Made by a program: the position numbers and the translations under genes. Shown here piece by piece: positions 36,510 to 45,635 of a DNA stretch of 64,000 bases (its first letter is position 1; each line of letters opens with the position of its first letter). Below the pieces are notes generated by a model. That model searched no databases and was not told where the DNA came from. It saw nothing but the letters and a program-made list of their open reading frames with translations. The stretch comes from Streptomyces cadmiisoli (lineage in GTDB: Bacteria; Actinomycetota; Actinomycetes; Streptomycetales; Streptomycetaceae): the NCBI RefSeq assembly GCF_003261055.1, contig NZ_CP030073.1, forward strand, positions 6,386,001 through 6,450,000. Reading direction: 5' to 3'.

Positions 36510-37529
36510 GTGAGTACGCGCGCGGCACAGGGCTTCCGGGACAGTGGTGAGGTCGTGTGCGCGGTGCGCGGGCTGACCAAGACCTACCCCGCGGTCCGGG
36601 CCCGGCGCGGCACCCCGGCCACCCCGGAGGTGCGGGCCACCGACGACGTGGGCCTGGACGTGCGGCGGGGCGAGATCTTCGGGCTGCTCGGACCGAACGG
36701 AGCCGGCAAGTCCACCCTCGTGCGGCAGCTCACCGGGCTGATGCGGCCCGATCGCGGCAGCGTCGAGATCCTCGGGCACGACATCGTCCGCCACCCGGAG
36801 CGGGCCTCGCGGCTGCTCGCCTTCCTCGGGCAGGAGTCCACCGCCCTCGACGAGCTGACCGTCTCGCTCGCGGCCGAGACCACCGGACGCCTGCGCGGGC
36901 TGGACGCCCGCACGGCGCGCGCCGAGCGGGACTCCGTCCTGGACGAGCTGGGGCTGACCGAACTCGCCGGACGGCCGCTGAAGAAGCTGTCCGGCGGGCA
37001 GCGGCGGCTGGCCTGTGTCGCCGCCGCACTGGTGGGGGAGCGGCCGCTGCTCGTCCTCGACGAGCCGACCGCGGCCATGGACCCGATGGCCCGGCGGGCG
37101 GTGTGGTCCGCCGTCGACCGGCGGCGCGCCGAACGCGGCACGACCGTGGTGCTGGTCACCCACAACGTCATCGAGGCCGAGACCGTGCTCGACCGGGTCG
37201 CCGTCCTGGACCAGGGACGGGTGATCGCCTGCGACTCGCCCGCCGGGCTCAAGGAACAGGTCGCCGGCGAGGTGCGGGTGGAGCTGGTGTGGCGGGAGCG
37301 GGCGCCGCTGGACGTGCCCGAGGTGGCCGCGCTGCGGGACCGGGCCGTGGAGTCCGGACGCCGCTGGACGCTGCGGCTGGCCCCCGAGGAGGCCCGTGCG
37401 GTCGTCTCCACGGTCACCGGCGGGGCAGCCTTCGCCGCCCTGGACGACTTCACCCTGGCCACGCCGAGCCTGGAGGACGTGTACATGGCGCTGGGCGGCG
37501 CCACCGGGCAGGGACTGGTGAAGGCGTGA
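36510..37529 (+). CDS. ABC transporter ATP-binding protein (DrrA-like)
   Basis: Nucleotide-binding subunit of 339 aa. Walker A GPNGAGKST is near residue 60, the Q-loop follows (FLGQEST), then the ABC signature LSGGQRRLAC near 158 and Walker B LLVLDEPTAAMDP near 180, with the H-loop in VLVTHNVIEAE. A C-terminal about 90 residues matches the extra domain of DrrA/CcmA-type exporters (DQGRVIACDSPAGLKEQV and beyond). An unusual insertion (ARRGTPATPEV) lies before the first beta strand. It precedes its permease by 103 bases. Confidence 0.9.
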   Translation: MSTRAAQGFRDSGEVVCAVRGLTKTYPAVRARRGTPATPEVRATDDVGLDVRRGEIFGLLGPNGAGKSTLVRQLTGLMRPDRGSVEILGHDIVRHPERASRLLAFLGQESTALDELTVSLAAETTGRLRGLDARTARAERDSVLDELGLTELAGRPLKKLSGGQRRLACVAAALVGERPLLVLDEPTAAMDPMARRAVWSAVDRRRAERGTTVVLVTHNVIEAETVLDRVAVLDQGRVIACDSPAGLKEQVAGEVRVELVWRERAPLDVPEVAALRDRAVESGRRWTLRLAPEEARAVVSTVTGGAAFAALDDFTLATPSLEDVYMALGGATGQGLVKA

Positions 37530-37632
37530 GCGAGCAGGCCGCCGGTGCGTCGGTCTTGAGCGGAGGGGCCGCCGTATCCGTACGGAACAGTACGACCGCC
37601 GAAGTGAACCCCGAACGAGGGAGCAGCGCGAC

Positions 37633-38454
37633 GTGAGTGCCGTACCCGCAGAGGTTCTGCCGGGCAGTGCCCTGGCCGTGGACGGTCCGGCCGGGGGTGC
37701 GGCCGAGCTCGCGCCGCCGGCTCGGCTGTGGCCGTCGCTCGCGGCCGTGTACCGGGCCCAGCTGTCCCGGGCGCGGGTGGCGCGGATTCCGCTGCTGTTC
37801 GTGGCGACCTTCCAGTCCGTCGGCATCATGATCATGATGCGCGGGGTGGTGGACGGCGGGACCGAGGCGCACTCGGTGGTGGCCGGCTCGTCGATCGTGG
37901 TCGTCGCCTTCGTCGCGCTGAACCTCCTCGCGCAGTACTTCGGCCAGCTCCGTGCCACGGGCGGGCTCGACCACTACGCCACGCTGCCCGTGCCGCCCGC
38001 CGCGGTGGTGCTCGGGGCGGCGGGCGCGTACGCCTCGTTCACCGTGCCGGGGACGCTGGTGACGGCGGTCTTCGGCTGTGTGCTGTTCGGGCTGCCGCTG
38101 ACCAACCTGTGGGTTCTGCTCATCGTCATCCCGCTCGCCGGCGCCGCCCTCGCCGGCGTCGGCGCGGCCTGCGGGCTGCTCGCGTCCCGCCAGGAACTGG
38201 CGACACTGCTCGGGCAGTTGGGCATGTCGGCGGCGCTGCTGCTGGGCGTGCTGCCGCCGGAGCGGATGCCGGAGATCGTACGGCTGCTGCGTGATCTGCT
38301 GCCCTCGACGTACGGGGTGGAGGCCTACGCGCGGACCTTCTCCGGCAGCCCCGACTGGGCCGTCGTCGCCGCCGACCTGGCCGTCTGCGCGGGGGTCGGA
38401 GTGATCTCGCTGGGGGTCGCCACCTGGGCCTACCGCCGGGCCGCCGTCCGATGA
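37633..38454 (+). CDS. ABC-2 type transporter permease
   Basis: Membrane subunit of 273 aa with six hydrophobic segments after a roughly 45-residue Pro/Ala-rich N-terminus that ends in YRAQLSRARVARIPLLF. The GLDHYATLPV and ACGLLASRQELATLLG loops and overall layout fit the ABC-2 membrane family. GTG 37633 has GAGGGAG upstream. It pairs with the ATPase gene before it; the likely role is export of a hydrophobic compound, but the substrate is unknown. Confidence 0.85.
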   Translation: MSAVPAEVLPGSALAVDGPAGGAAELAPPARLWPSLAAVYRAQLSRARVARIPLLFVATFQSVGIMIMMRGVVDGGTEAHSVVAGSSIVVVAFVALNLLAQYFGQLRATGGLDHYATLPVPPAAVVLGAAGAYASFTVPGTLVTAVFGCVLFGLPLTNLWVLLIVIPLAGAALAGVGAACGLLASRQELATLLGQLGMSAALLLGVLPPERMPEIVRLLRDLLPSTYGVEAYARTFSGSPDWAVVAADLAVCAGVGVISLGVATWAYRRAAVR

Positions 38455-38488
38455 CGCGTCGCCCGGACGGGCCTGGCACGATGTCAGG

Positions 38489-39169
38489 GTGACAGCACCG
38501 TTGACACCGCCCCCGCCGCCGCACGAACAGTCCGCGCACAGCGCGTGGCCGCCTCCTCCCGGCGGGTCCGGACACCTGGTCGGCACGCCCGATCAGGTGT
38601 CTCACGGAACCGAGGATCAGGACGGTCCCGGGATGAAGACCGAGGTGCGCGAGGCCGCCGTGATCACGGTGGTCGTGGCGCTCTGCGGTGTGCTGCTCGG
38701 GGTCCTGTGGTGCTGGCTCGCCCCGCGGGTGCCGGTGGTCGGCGAGGTGGTCGAGGACACCTGGGTCGTCTACCTCAAGGACAGCGAGGGTGAGCAGTCG
38801 GTCGGTGTCGACGGCACGTTCACACTGCTTGCGGCGGCGTTCGGGGTCGTGAGCGCGTTCGTGGTCTTCCTGCTGCGGCGGCGCGGGGGCGTGCCGCTGG
38901 TGGTGGCGCTGGGGCTCGGGGGTCTGCTCGGATCCCTGCTCGCCTGGCGGGTGGGCGTCTGGCTCGGCCCCGCGCAGGACGTGGTGGCGCACGCCCGGGA
39001 GGTGGGCAAGGGCGTGACCTTCTCGGCGCCGCTGCGGCTGAGCGCGAAGGGTGCCCTGCTCACCTGGTCCCTGGTGGGACTGCTGGTGCACCTGGGACTG
39101 ACGGCGTTGTTCGGCCCCCGGGATCCGGAGCCGCTGGGACACGGGCCGTACGGGGAGGCCCGCCCCTAG
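38489..39169 (+). CDS. DUF2567 membrane protein
   Basis: A 226-aa protein with a Pro/His-rich cytoplasmic N-terminus of about 48 residues, then four hydrophobic segments (about 55-75, 108-128, 134-155 and 188-208) alternating with an extracellular loop containing EDTWVVYLKDSEGEQSVGVDG. This matches the actinobacterial DUF2567 family of unknown function. It follows the ABC permease by 34 bases on the same strand and may be cotranscribed. A shorter start at the Met of MKTEVREAA is possible. Confidence 0.75.
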   Translation: MTAPLTPPPPPHEQSAHSAWPPPPGGSGHLVGTPDQVSHGTEDQDGPGMKTEVREAAVITVVVALCGVLLGVLWCWLAPRVPVVGEVVEDTWVVYLKDSEGEQSVGVDGTFTLLAAAFGVVSAFVVFLLRRRGGVPLVVALGLGGLLGSLLAWRVGVWLGPAQDVVAHAREVGKGVTFSAPLRLSAKGALLTWSLVGLLVHLGLTALFGPRDPEPLGHGPYGEARP

Positions 39170-39220
39170 GTTCCCGGGTGACCGACGTCGGAAACGGGTC
39201 GGAGCGGTCGTGCGGTGCTG

Positions 39221-39295
39221 TCAGGCCGGGCGCCGGCCGTGGTTCGCCCGGCGTTTGCGGATCCGCCACTTGCGCTTGCGCGTCTTCTTCGACAT
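39221..39295 (-). CDS. 24-aa ribosomal protein bL37 candidate
   Basis: ATG 39295 opens a 24-codon frame to TGA at 39221, with AGGGAAGG just upstream. The product is extremely basic: it begins SKKTRKRKWRIRKRR and ends ANHGRRPA. Known: the mycobacterial large subunit carries bL37, a 24-residue protein with the same composition and an ANHGKRPNA ending. Length, charge and the shared ANHGxRP motif support homology, although no alignment could be run. It lies in the 167-base gap between the DUF2567 and ybaK genes and is too short for most gene finders. Confidence 0.72.
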   Translation of the reverse strand: MSKKTRKRKWRIRKRRANHGRRPA

Positions 39296-39336
39296 GCCTT
39301 CCCTGCTTAACCGAGGAAGGCCCCGCCGTCGAGAGG

Positions 39337-39840
39337 TCACGCACGCCCGATCGGCGCCAGGGCGGCCCCGGTCAGCTCGGCCAGGTCGTGCGGCGACAGC
39401 TCGACCTCCAGACCCCGGCGGCCGGCCGAGACGCAGATCGTGGAGTGCGCAGCGGCGGACGCGTCCAGCACCGTCGGGAGCTTCTTGCGCTGGCCCAGCG
39501 GGGAGATGCCGCCCCGTACGTATCCCGTGGTGCGCTCCGCGAGGGACGGGTCGGCCATCGTGGCCCGCTTGCCGCCCACCGCCGCCGCCAGGGCCTTCAG
39601 GTCCAGCGAACCGGCCACCGGGACCACGGCCACCGTCAGCCTGCCGTCGACGTCCGCCACCAGGGTCTTGAAGACGCGCTCCGGCGACACCCCCATGGCC
39701 TCGGCCGCCTCCTCGCCGTACGACGGATGGCCGGGGTCGTGATCGTAGGCGTGGATCGTGTGGTCCACGCCCGCGGCCGTCAGCGCCACCGTCGCGGGCG
39801 TGCCGCCGGACTGCTGCTGCTTCTTCGACTTCTTCGCCAT
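39337..39840 (-). CDS. ybaK: YbaK/EbsC-type Cys-tRNA(Pro)/aminoacyl-tRNA deacylase
   Basis: Trans-editing enzyme of the YbaK group that hydrolyses Cys from Cys-tRNA-Pro. The 167-aa protein begins with a Lys/Gln-rich stretch (AKKSKKQQQS). The fold follows: VFKTLVADVDGRLTVAVVPVAG with the conserved Lys near residue 57, AAVGGKRATMADP and the GYVRGGISPLGQRKKLPTVLD motif. ATG 39840 starts at the Lys-rich end. Confidence 0.92.
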   Translation of the reverse strand: MAKKSKKQQQSGGTPATVALTAAGVDHTIHAYDHDPGHPSYGEEAAEAMGVSPERVFKTLVADVDGRLTVAVVPVAGSLDLKALAAAVGGKRATMADPSLAERTTGYVRGGISPLGQRKKLPTVLDASAAAHSTICVSAGRRGLEVELSPHDLAELTGAALAPIGRA

Positions 39841-39906
39841 CCCGGTCTGTCCCAAGGGTCGTGCGTCGGCCGACGAACCCCGGGCGAGGCGCGTCCGGTG
39901 CGTTCG

Positions 39907-40647
39907 TCAGTTGAGGCTCGTCGGGCCGCGCGTCAGTTCCGACGCGGGCAGTGACGGCAGGTTACGGATGATGGCCGTCTCGGAGCGAAGGAGTTTCAGT
40001 TCGTCGCGCAGCCGGGACGCGGTGTCCGGCGCCTGGAGCAGCCGCTGCTTGGTCGGGACGTCGAGCATCATCGCCGCCGCCACCAGGTAGGACACCACGG
40101 ACGGCTCGTCCGGCAGGTCCCCGCCGGTGGTCAGGGACCGCTCCCGCGCTCCCGCCAGCCGCTTCTGGTACTGGCGGAACTGACGCAGCACGCCCTCCGC
40201 CAGCGCGCCCGCCTCGTCGCCCGGCTCCTCCGGCAGCTCCTCCAGCTCGGCCGTCAGATACGGGCCCGAGGCGTCCACCGACCCCAGCCGTACCCGGGTG
40301 GTGCCGGTGGCCAGCACCTCGAACGTGCCGTCGGCCCGCTCCCGGATCGTCGCCGCGTCGGCCACGCAGCCGACGGCGTGGAAGGCGTTCGCCGGGTCGG
40401 TGCCGAAGCCGGCCGAGGGACCCCGCTCGGGCACGGCCGTCGGGTCGGGCATGCCCGGCGCGCTCGGTGCCACCTCGTGGCCGTCGCGGATCGCCACGAC
40501 CGCGAAGCGGCGCGGTTCGTCCTCGGGGGTCTTCGCGAGCGTGCGCATCATGGCGCGATAACGCTCCTCGAAGACGTTCAACGGGAGGACGAGTCCCGGG
40601 AACAACACCGAGTTCAGGGGGAAGAGCGGCAGCCGGACGGTGGTCAC
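39907..40647 (-). CDS. LON substrate-binding domain protein
   Basis: A 246-aa protein made of the N-terminal domain of Lon protease alone (RLPLFPLNSVLFPGLVLPLNVFEERYRAM at the very start). It has no ATPase or protease domain. It ends with a helical segment (FRQYQKRLAG... SRLRDELKLLRSE). GTG 40647 places the conserved LPLFPL motif near residue 6, as in homologues. Such stand-alone domains are common in actinobacteria; their role is unknown, possibly substrate or protein binding. Confidence 0.9.
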   Translation of the reverse strand: MTTVRLPLFPLNSVLFPGLVLPLNVFEERYRAMMRTLAKTPEDEPRRFAVVAIRDGHEVAPSAPGMPDPTAVPERGPSAGFGTDPANAFHAVGCVADAATIRERADGTFEVLATGTTRVRLGSVDASGPYLTAELEELPEEPGDEAGALAEGVLRQFRQYQKRLAGARERSLTTGGDLPDEPSVVSYLVAAAMMLDVPTKQRLLQAPDTASRLRDELKLLRSETAIIRNLPSLPASELTRGPTSLN

Positions 40648-40715
40648 GTCGCAAGAGCCTAATGGGCGCCGCGCCACCCGTGTCCGCCCGCCCGCCCGGC
40701 CGCCCGCCGGGGCGG

Positions 40716-42296
40716 TCAGCCGCGCCGCAGCAGCCGGGTCGCCCCCGCCGCCACCGTGGTCGCCAGAATCCAGCCCAGAAGGATGAGTGCCGCGGCCAGC
40801 CACTGCCTGCGGCCGTGCAGTTGCCACAGGCCGACCTGGCCCAGATCGACGACCGGCAGCAGCAGATCCAGCGCGAACAGGGCCGGGTTCCAGGGCGGCT
40901 CCCCGATGTTCCCGCCGGTCTGCGGCCGCCCGGCGCGGGCGAAGGCGATCGAGCCCGCCGCCCACAGCACCGCCATCCACACCGCGGCACGCCCCGGCCG
41001 GTACCCGTAGGCCACCGTCCAGTCCTGGGCGTACCCCCAGAGCTTGGCGGCCGGCGGCAGGGTCTCGCGGCGGCGGCGCTGCTTGGCGAGCAGCACCTCG
41101 CGGGCGTCCTCGTCCTCACCGCCGGCCCGCAGGACGGCGGCCAGGCGCTCGTACGGCTCGGGGTGGTACTCGGCGGTGGCCGCGGCGACCCAGGCGAGGC
41201 GCTCGGTCAGCGGGAACGGGCCCTGCGGCACCAGGTTCTCGTAGGCGAAGCCGGGCATGTGCAGATTGCCGGGGCCGGGCCAGCTGCCCGCCCGGTCGAC
41301 CAGATTGACGATCCGCGCGCCCGACAGCACCACCTTGCCGCGCTGCGGACGCTCCCCCAGGAAGCGCAGCTCCGGCACCTGGACGCGGCGCAGCGACAGC
41401 TCCTGCTCGTCGGTGAAGGCGAAGCGGGCGCGTTCGAAGTCGACCGCGTCGCCGAACCGGCCGTCGTCCAGCCGCACCCCGCCCTGGCACTCGAACCGCT
41501 GGATCCGGGTGCCGCGCGCCGGCGTCGTGCCGCTGAGCTGGGTGCCGCCGACCGCCGCCGGGCTGAGGTACAGGGTGCGCTCGACGGTCAGCTGGGGCGC
41601 GTTCAGGGCGAGGCGCGTGTACGGGTTGCGCAGCCGGGCGCCGCGCAGGCTGAGCGAGACGCCGACCTGCGCGCTGCGCAGACTCACCTCGCCGAACGAC
41701 TCCAGCATCTCGGCCTGGAGGTCCTGGCCGACCGTCATGCCGTCCGCGGCGATGGAGCGGCCGGTGCGGTCGCGGTACACGACGGCCTGGTTGAGCAGCA
41801 GGTCCGTGCCGATGTGCGCGTCGGTCAGCCGGATCCCGTTGTGGAAGCGGCAGCGCGGCAGATGCAGATCGCCCTCGGTGTGCACCCGGGCCGCCTCCAG
41901 CCGGGGCACCGAGCAGTTCACCAGCCGTACGGTCGTGAACCGGGCCTCCGGCAGGAGGACCTCCCGCTCGAAGCGGCAGCCCTGCAACTCGACGTACGGC
42001 GCGACCGAGCCGCCCGCGAGGTCCAGGCTGCCGCTGACGTGCACTCCGATCAGCTTCAGCGCGGCCACCCGGCCCGCGAGGGCGGGCGGCCCGTCCAGGA
42101 GCAGCCAGCACACGATGCGCGCCCGCACGGTCCGGGCGGGCCCCCAGGGGTGCCCGCCGTGCGGGTCGTCGACGGCGCCGTCCCCGCTGCGCAGGTCGTA
42201 CACGCTGCCGTTGCGGAAGGCCTGCCACATGCCTGCCTCGGCGGCGGTCAGATCGTCCGGCAGGTCCCCGTCCCGGATGCCGGCCCCCTCGGTCAC
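40716..42296 (-). CDS. Beta-helix-like membrane protein of unknown function
   Basis: GTG 42296 after GGAGGAAGGG gives 526 aa. Residues about 60-330 form an irregular series of short repeats alternating hydrophobic and polar positions (LKLIGVHVSGSLDLAGG, LRLSGA-type and LRRVQVPELRFLGE), resembling a pentapeptide-like right-handed beta helix. Then comes a conserved motif region (PYERLAAVLRAGGEDEDAR, LLAKQRRRRETL) and a C-terminus with three membrane helices (about 425-445, 467-485, 497-518). Homologues are often called membrane-associated oxidoreductase, but I see no cofactor-binding motif to support that. It diverges from hisD. Confidence 0.7.
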   Translation of the reverse strand: MTEGAGIRDGDLPDDLTAAEAGMWQAFRNGSVYDLRSGDGAVDDPHGGHPWGPARTVRARIVCWLLLDGPPALAGRVAALKLIGVHVSGSLDLAGGSVAPYVELQGCRFEREVLLPEARFTTVRLVNCSVPRLEAARVHTEGDLHLPRCRFHNGIRLTDAHIGTDLLLNQAVVYRDRTGRSIAADGMTVGQDLQAEMLESFGEVSLRSAQVGVSLSLRGARLRNPYTRLALNAPQLTVERTLYLSPAAVGGTQLSGTTPARGTRIQRFECQGGVRLDDGRFGDAVDFERARFAFTDEQELSLRRVQVPELRFLGERPQRGKVVLSGARIVNLVDRAGSWPGPGNLHMPGFAYENLVPQGPFPLTERLAWVAAATAEYHPEPYERLAAVLRAGGEDEDAREVLLAKQRRRRETLPPAAKLWGYAQDWTVAYGYRPGRAAVWMAVLWAAGSIAFARAGRPQTGGNIGEPPWNPALFALDLLLPVVDLGQVGLWQLHGRRQWLAAALILLGWILATTVAAGATRLLRRG

Positions 42297-42397
42297 GGTG
42301 GTCCCTTCCTCCTCTGCTACCAGTGAGTTCGTACAACCGTTCATGCCCGCTGAGTGATGGTTCGAACGCGGAAAGTGAAGGCGATCTTCCGTGACGT

Positions 42398-42414
42398 GTA
42401 TCAGTCACTGATAC
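42398..42414. promoter_or_regulatory. Palindrome upstream of hisD, candidate operator
   Basis: GTATCAG (42398-42404) and CTGATAC (42408-42414) form a perfect inverted repeat with a 3-base TCA spacer; one flanking pair extends it with a mismatch. It lies 42-58 bases before the hisD start, where an operator would sit, and within the 159-base gap shared with the divergent membrane-protein gene. No histidine leader peptide or T-box is visible here, so a repressor site is a reasonable guess for his control. Confidence 0.55.
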
Positions 42415-42455
42415 GCGCGAACGGCGTCCCATCCGGGTCTGCGAGAATTGAGCAC

Positions 42456-43778
42456 GTGATCTCCCGAATCGATCTGCGCGGCGACGCCCTCCCGGAGGGA
42501 ACCGCCCTGCGCGACCTGCTGCCCCGAGCCGACTTCGACGTCTCGGCCGCCCTGGAGAAGGTGCGTCCGATCTGCGAGGCCGTGCATCATCGGGGCGACG
42601 CGGCGCTGATCGACTTCGCCGAGCGGTTCGACGGCGTGCGGCTGGAATCCGTCCGGGTCCCGGCCGGGGCGATCAGTCAGGCGCTGGAGCAGCTCGATCC
42701 GGCGGTCCGCGCGGCCCTGGAGGAGTCCATCCGGCGTGCCCGGCTCGTCCACCGCGCACAGCGCCGCCCCGCGCACACCACCCAGGTCGTGCCCGGCGGC
42801 TCGGTCACCGAGAAGTGGGTGCCGGTCGACCGGGTCGGCCTCTACGCGCCCGGCGGACGGTCCGTCTACCCGTCCTCCGTGATCATGAACGCCGTGCCCG
42901 CCCAGGAGGCCGGCGTGCCGTCGATCGCGCTCGCCTCCCCGCCGCAGGCGGAGTTCGGTGGTCTGCCGCACCCGACGATCCTCGCCGCGTGCGCGCTGCT
43001 CGGCGTCGACGAGGTGTACGCGGCCGGCGGCGCCACCGCGGTCGCGATGTTCGCGTACGGCACCGAGTCGTGCCCGCCCGCCAACATGGTCACCGGCCCC
43101 GGCAACATCTGGGTCGCCGCCGCCAAGCGCTACTTCACCGGCCGGATCGGCATCGACACGGAGGCCGGTCCGACCGAGATCGCCGTCCTGGCCGACGACA
43201 CCGCCGACCCCGTGCACGTCGCCTCCGACCTGATCAGCCAGGCCGAGCACGACCCGCTGGCCGCCGCCGTCCTGGTCACCGACTCCGTCGACCTGGCGGA
43301 CGCGGTCGACAAGGAGCTGGAACCGCAGGTCGCGGCCACCCGGCACGTGGAGGACCGGATCCGCCCGGCGCTCGGCGGCAAGCAGTCGGCGATCGTGCTG
43401 GTCGACGGGATCGACGAGGGACTGCGGGTGGTCGACGCCTACGGCGCCGAACACCTGGAGATCCAGACCGCCGACGCGGCGGCCGTCGCGGACCGGGTCC
43501 GCAACGCGGGCGCGATCTTCGTGGGCCCCTGGGCCCCCGTCTCCCTCGGCGACTACGCGGCCGGCTCCAACCACGTCCTGCCCACCGGTGGCTGCGCCTG
43601 CCACTCCTCCGGCCTGTCCGTCCAGTCCTTCCTGCGCGGCATCCACGTCGTCGACTACACGAAGGACGCGCTGGCCGAGGTCGCGCACCACGTGGTGACC
43701 CTGGCCGAGGCGGAGGACCTGCCCGCGCACGGCGCCGCGATCAAGGCCCGGTTCGGTTGGAAGGTGCCCGGCAAGTGA
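42456..43778 (+). CDS. hisD: Histidinol dehydrogenase HisD
   Basis: Zinc enzyme that oxidises L-histidinol to histidine in two NAD-dependent steps, the last of the pathway. The 440-aa protein contains the [12 protein letters not shown] loop, [14 protein letters not shown] near residue 210, [15 protein letters not shown], the QAEHDP zinc region near 265 and the C-terminal [15 protein letters not shown] and SVQSFLR motifs. GTG 42456 follows a GAGAATTGAG stretch with no strong ribosome site. It is the first gene of the his run. Confidence 0.96.
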   Translation: MISRIDLRGDALPEGTALRDLLPRADFDVSAALEKVRPICEAVHHRGDAALIDFAERFDGVRLESVRVPAGAISQALEQLDPAVRAALEESIRRARLVHRAQRRPAHTTQVVPGGSVTEKWVPVDRVGLYAPGGRSVYPSSVIMNAVPAQEAGVPSIALASPPQAEFGGLPHPTILAACALLGVDEVYAAGGATAVAMFAYGTESCPPANMVTGPGNIWVAAAKRYFTGRIGIDTEAGPTEIAVLADDTADPVHVASDLISQAEHDPLAAAVLVTDSVDLADAVDKELEPQVAATRHVEDRIRPALGGKQSAIVLVDGIDEGLRVVDAYGAEHLEIQTADAAAVADRVRNAGAIFVGPWAPVSLGDYAAGSNHVLPTGGCACHSSGLSVQSFLRGIHVVDYTKDALAEVAHHVVTLAEAEDLPAHGAAIKARFGWKVPGK

Positions 43779-44884
43779 CCATCGGTATCGACGACCTCCC
43801 CGTCCGGGACGAGCTGCGCGGCCAGTCCCCGTACGGCGCGCCCCAGCTCGACGTGCCCGTGCGGCTGAACACCAACGAGAACCCCTACCCGCTGCCCGAG
43901 CCGCTGGTCGACCGGATCGCCGAGCGGGTGCGTGACGCCGCCCGGCACCTCAACCGCTACCCGGACCGGGACGCGGTGGAGCTGCGCACCCGACTCGCCG
44001 AGTACCTGACGAAGACGTCCGGCCACCGGGTCGGCCGGGCCGACGTCTGGGCGGCCAACGGCTCCAACGAGGTCATCCAGCAACTGCTCCAGACCTTCGG
44101 CGGACCGGGCCGCACCGCGATCGGCTTCGAGCCGTCGTACTCGATGCACGCGCTGATCGCCCGCGGCACGGGCACCGGCTGGATCGCCGGCCCCCGGGCC
44201 GACGACTTCTCCATCGACCTGGCGGCGGCCGAGAAGGCCATCGCCGAGAACCGGCCCGACGTGGTCTTCGTGACCACCCCCAACAACCCCACGGGCAACG
44301 CGGTCCCGGCCTCGACGATCATCGCGCTGTACGAGGCCGCGCAGGCGGCGAAGCCGTCGATCATGGTGGTCGACGAGGCCTACGTCGAGTTCAGCCACGG
44401 CGCCTCGCTGCTGCCGCTGCTGGACGGGCGCCCGAACCTGGTCGTCTCCCGCACGATGTCGAAGGCCTTCGGCGCGGCGGGCCTGCGCCTCGGCTATCTC
44501 GCCGCGAACCCGGCCGTGGTGGACGCCGTGCAGCTGGTCCGGCTGCCGTACCACCTGTCGGCCGTCACCCAGGCGACCGCCCTGGCCGCCCTGGAGCACA
44601 CCGACACCCTTCTCGGCTACGTCGAGCAGTTGAAGGCCGAGCGGGACCGGCTGGTCGACGCACTGCGCGCGCTCGGCTACGAGGTGACCGACTCCGACGC
44701 CAACTTCGTGCAGTTCGGACGCTTCCCCGACGCGCACGAGGCCTGGCGGAAGATCCTCGACCGGGGCGTCCTGGTCCGGGACAACGGCGTACCGGGGTGG
44801 CTGCGGGTCACCGCCGGGACGCCCGAAGAGAACGACGCGTTCCTCGACGCGGTCCGTGAACTGAAGAAGGAGCAGAACGCATGA
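43775..44884 (+). CDS. hisC: Histidinol-phosphate aminotransferase HisC
   Basis: PLP-dependent class I/II aminotransferase converting imidazole acetol phosphate and glutamate to histidinol phosphate. The 369-aa product has the N-terminal [12 protein letters not shown] motif, the [11 protein letters not shown] segment and the PLP lysine in [18 protein letters not shown] near residue 228. GTG 43775 overlaps the hisD stop (GTGA), and its end overlaps hisB (ATGA). Confidence 0.96.
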   Translation: MTIGIDDLPVRDELRGQSPYGAPQLDVPVRLNTNENPYPLPEPLVDRIAERVRDAARHLNRYPDRDAVELRTRLAEYLTKTSGHRVGRADVWAANGSNEVIQQLLQTFGGPGRTAIGFEPSYSMHALIARGTGTGWIAGPRADDFSIDLAAAEKAIAENRPDVVFVTTPNNPTGNAVPASTIIALYEAAQAAKPSIMVVDEAYVEFSHGASLLPLLDGRPNLVVSRTMSKAFGAAGLRLGYLAANPAVVDAVQLVRLPYHLSAVTQATALAALEHTDTLLGYVEQLKAERDRLVDALRALGYEVTDSDANFVQFGRFPDAHEAWRKILDRGVLVRDNGVPGWLRVTAGTPEENDAFLDAVRELKKEQNA

Positions 44885-45474
44885 ACCGCGTGGGACGCGT
44901 GGAGCGCACGACCAAGGAGACGACCGTCCTGGTCGAGATCGATCTCGACGGCACCGGCAGGACCGAGATCTCGACCGGGGTCGGCTTCTACGACCACATG
45001 CTCGACCAGCTCGGCCGGCACGGTCTGTTCGACCTCACCGTGAAGACCGAGGGCGATCTGCACATCGACTCCCACCACACCATCGAGGACACCGCGCTCG
45101 CGCTCGGCGCCGCCTTCAAGCAGGCCCTCGGCGACAAGGTGGGCATCTACCGCTTCGGCAACTGCACCGTCCCGCTGGACGAGTCCCTCGCCCAGGTCAC
45201 CGTCGACCTCTCCGGCCGCCCGTACCTCGTGCACACCGAGCCCGAGAAGATGGCGCCGATGATCGGCGAGTACGACACGACGATGACCCGGCACATCCTG
45301 GAGTCCTTCGTCGCCCAGGCGCAGATCGCCCTGCACGTGCACGTGCCGTACGGCCGCAACGCGCACCACATCGTCGAGTGCCAGTTCAAGGCCCTCGCCC
45401 GCGCCCTGCGCTACGCCTCGGAGCGTGACCCGCGCGCGGCCGGCATCCTCCCCTCCACGAAGGGCGCGCTGTGA
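44881..45474 (+). CDS. hisB: Imidazoleglycerol-phosphate dehydratase HisB
   Basis: Dehydrates imidazoleglycerol phosphate. It is the monofunctional 197-aa form without the HAD phosphatase domain of E. coli HisB. The manganese-binding histidine motifs are visible: [14 protein letters not shown] near residue 40, [14 protein letters not shown] near 65 and [10 protein letters not shown] near 160. Start and stop overlap hisC and the next small ORF by 4 bases. Confidence 0.97.
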   Translation: MNRVGRVERTTKETTVLVEIDLDGTGRTEISTGVGFYDHMLDQLGRHGLFDLTVKTEGDLHIDSHHTIEDTALALGAAFKQALGDKVGIYRFGNCTVPLDESLAQVTVDLSGRPYLVHTEPEKMAPMIGEYDTTMTRHILESFVAQAQIALHVHVPYGRNAHHIVECQFKALARALRYASERDPRAAGILPSTKGAL

Positions 45475-45635
45475 ACGGGACGTCCACCCTGCTGATCTTC
45501 GTCGGTCTCTTCCTGGCCGGCGGCATCTTCTCCTTCGCCAGGCAGAAGATGCCCAAGGGCCTGATCGTGCTGCTCTCCATCGGCGCCGCGATGTGTCTGT
45601 TCGCGGGTGTCCTGCGGCTGGAGGTGTGGAATTGA
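45471..45635 (+). CDS. 54-aa two-helix membrane protein inside the his operon
   Basis: GTG 45471 overlaps the hisB TGA (GTGA) and the frame ends at 45635, overlapping the start of hisH. The product has two hydrophobic segments, about residues 6-22 ([17 protein letters not shown]) and 30-47 ([17 protein letters not shown]), joined by a basic turn ARQKMPKG. The tight overlaps at both ends show it is translated with the operon. No family function can be given. Possibilities are a small transporter-like or regulatory peptide. Confidence 0.75.
   Translation: MNGTSTLLIFVGLFLAGGIFSFARQKMPKGLIVLLSIGAAMCLFAGVLRLEVWN

Noticed and set aside
42297..42455. T-box or histidine leader peptide before hisD
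   Set aside because: No GGTGG-ACC-type element and no run of His codons; only the palindrome is present.
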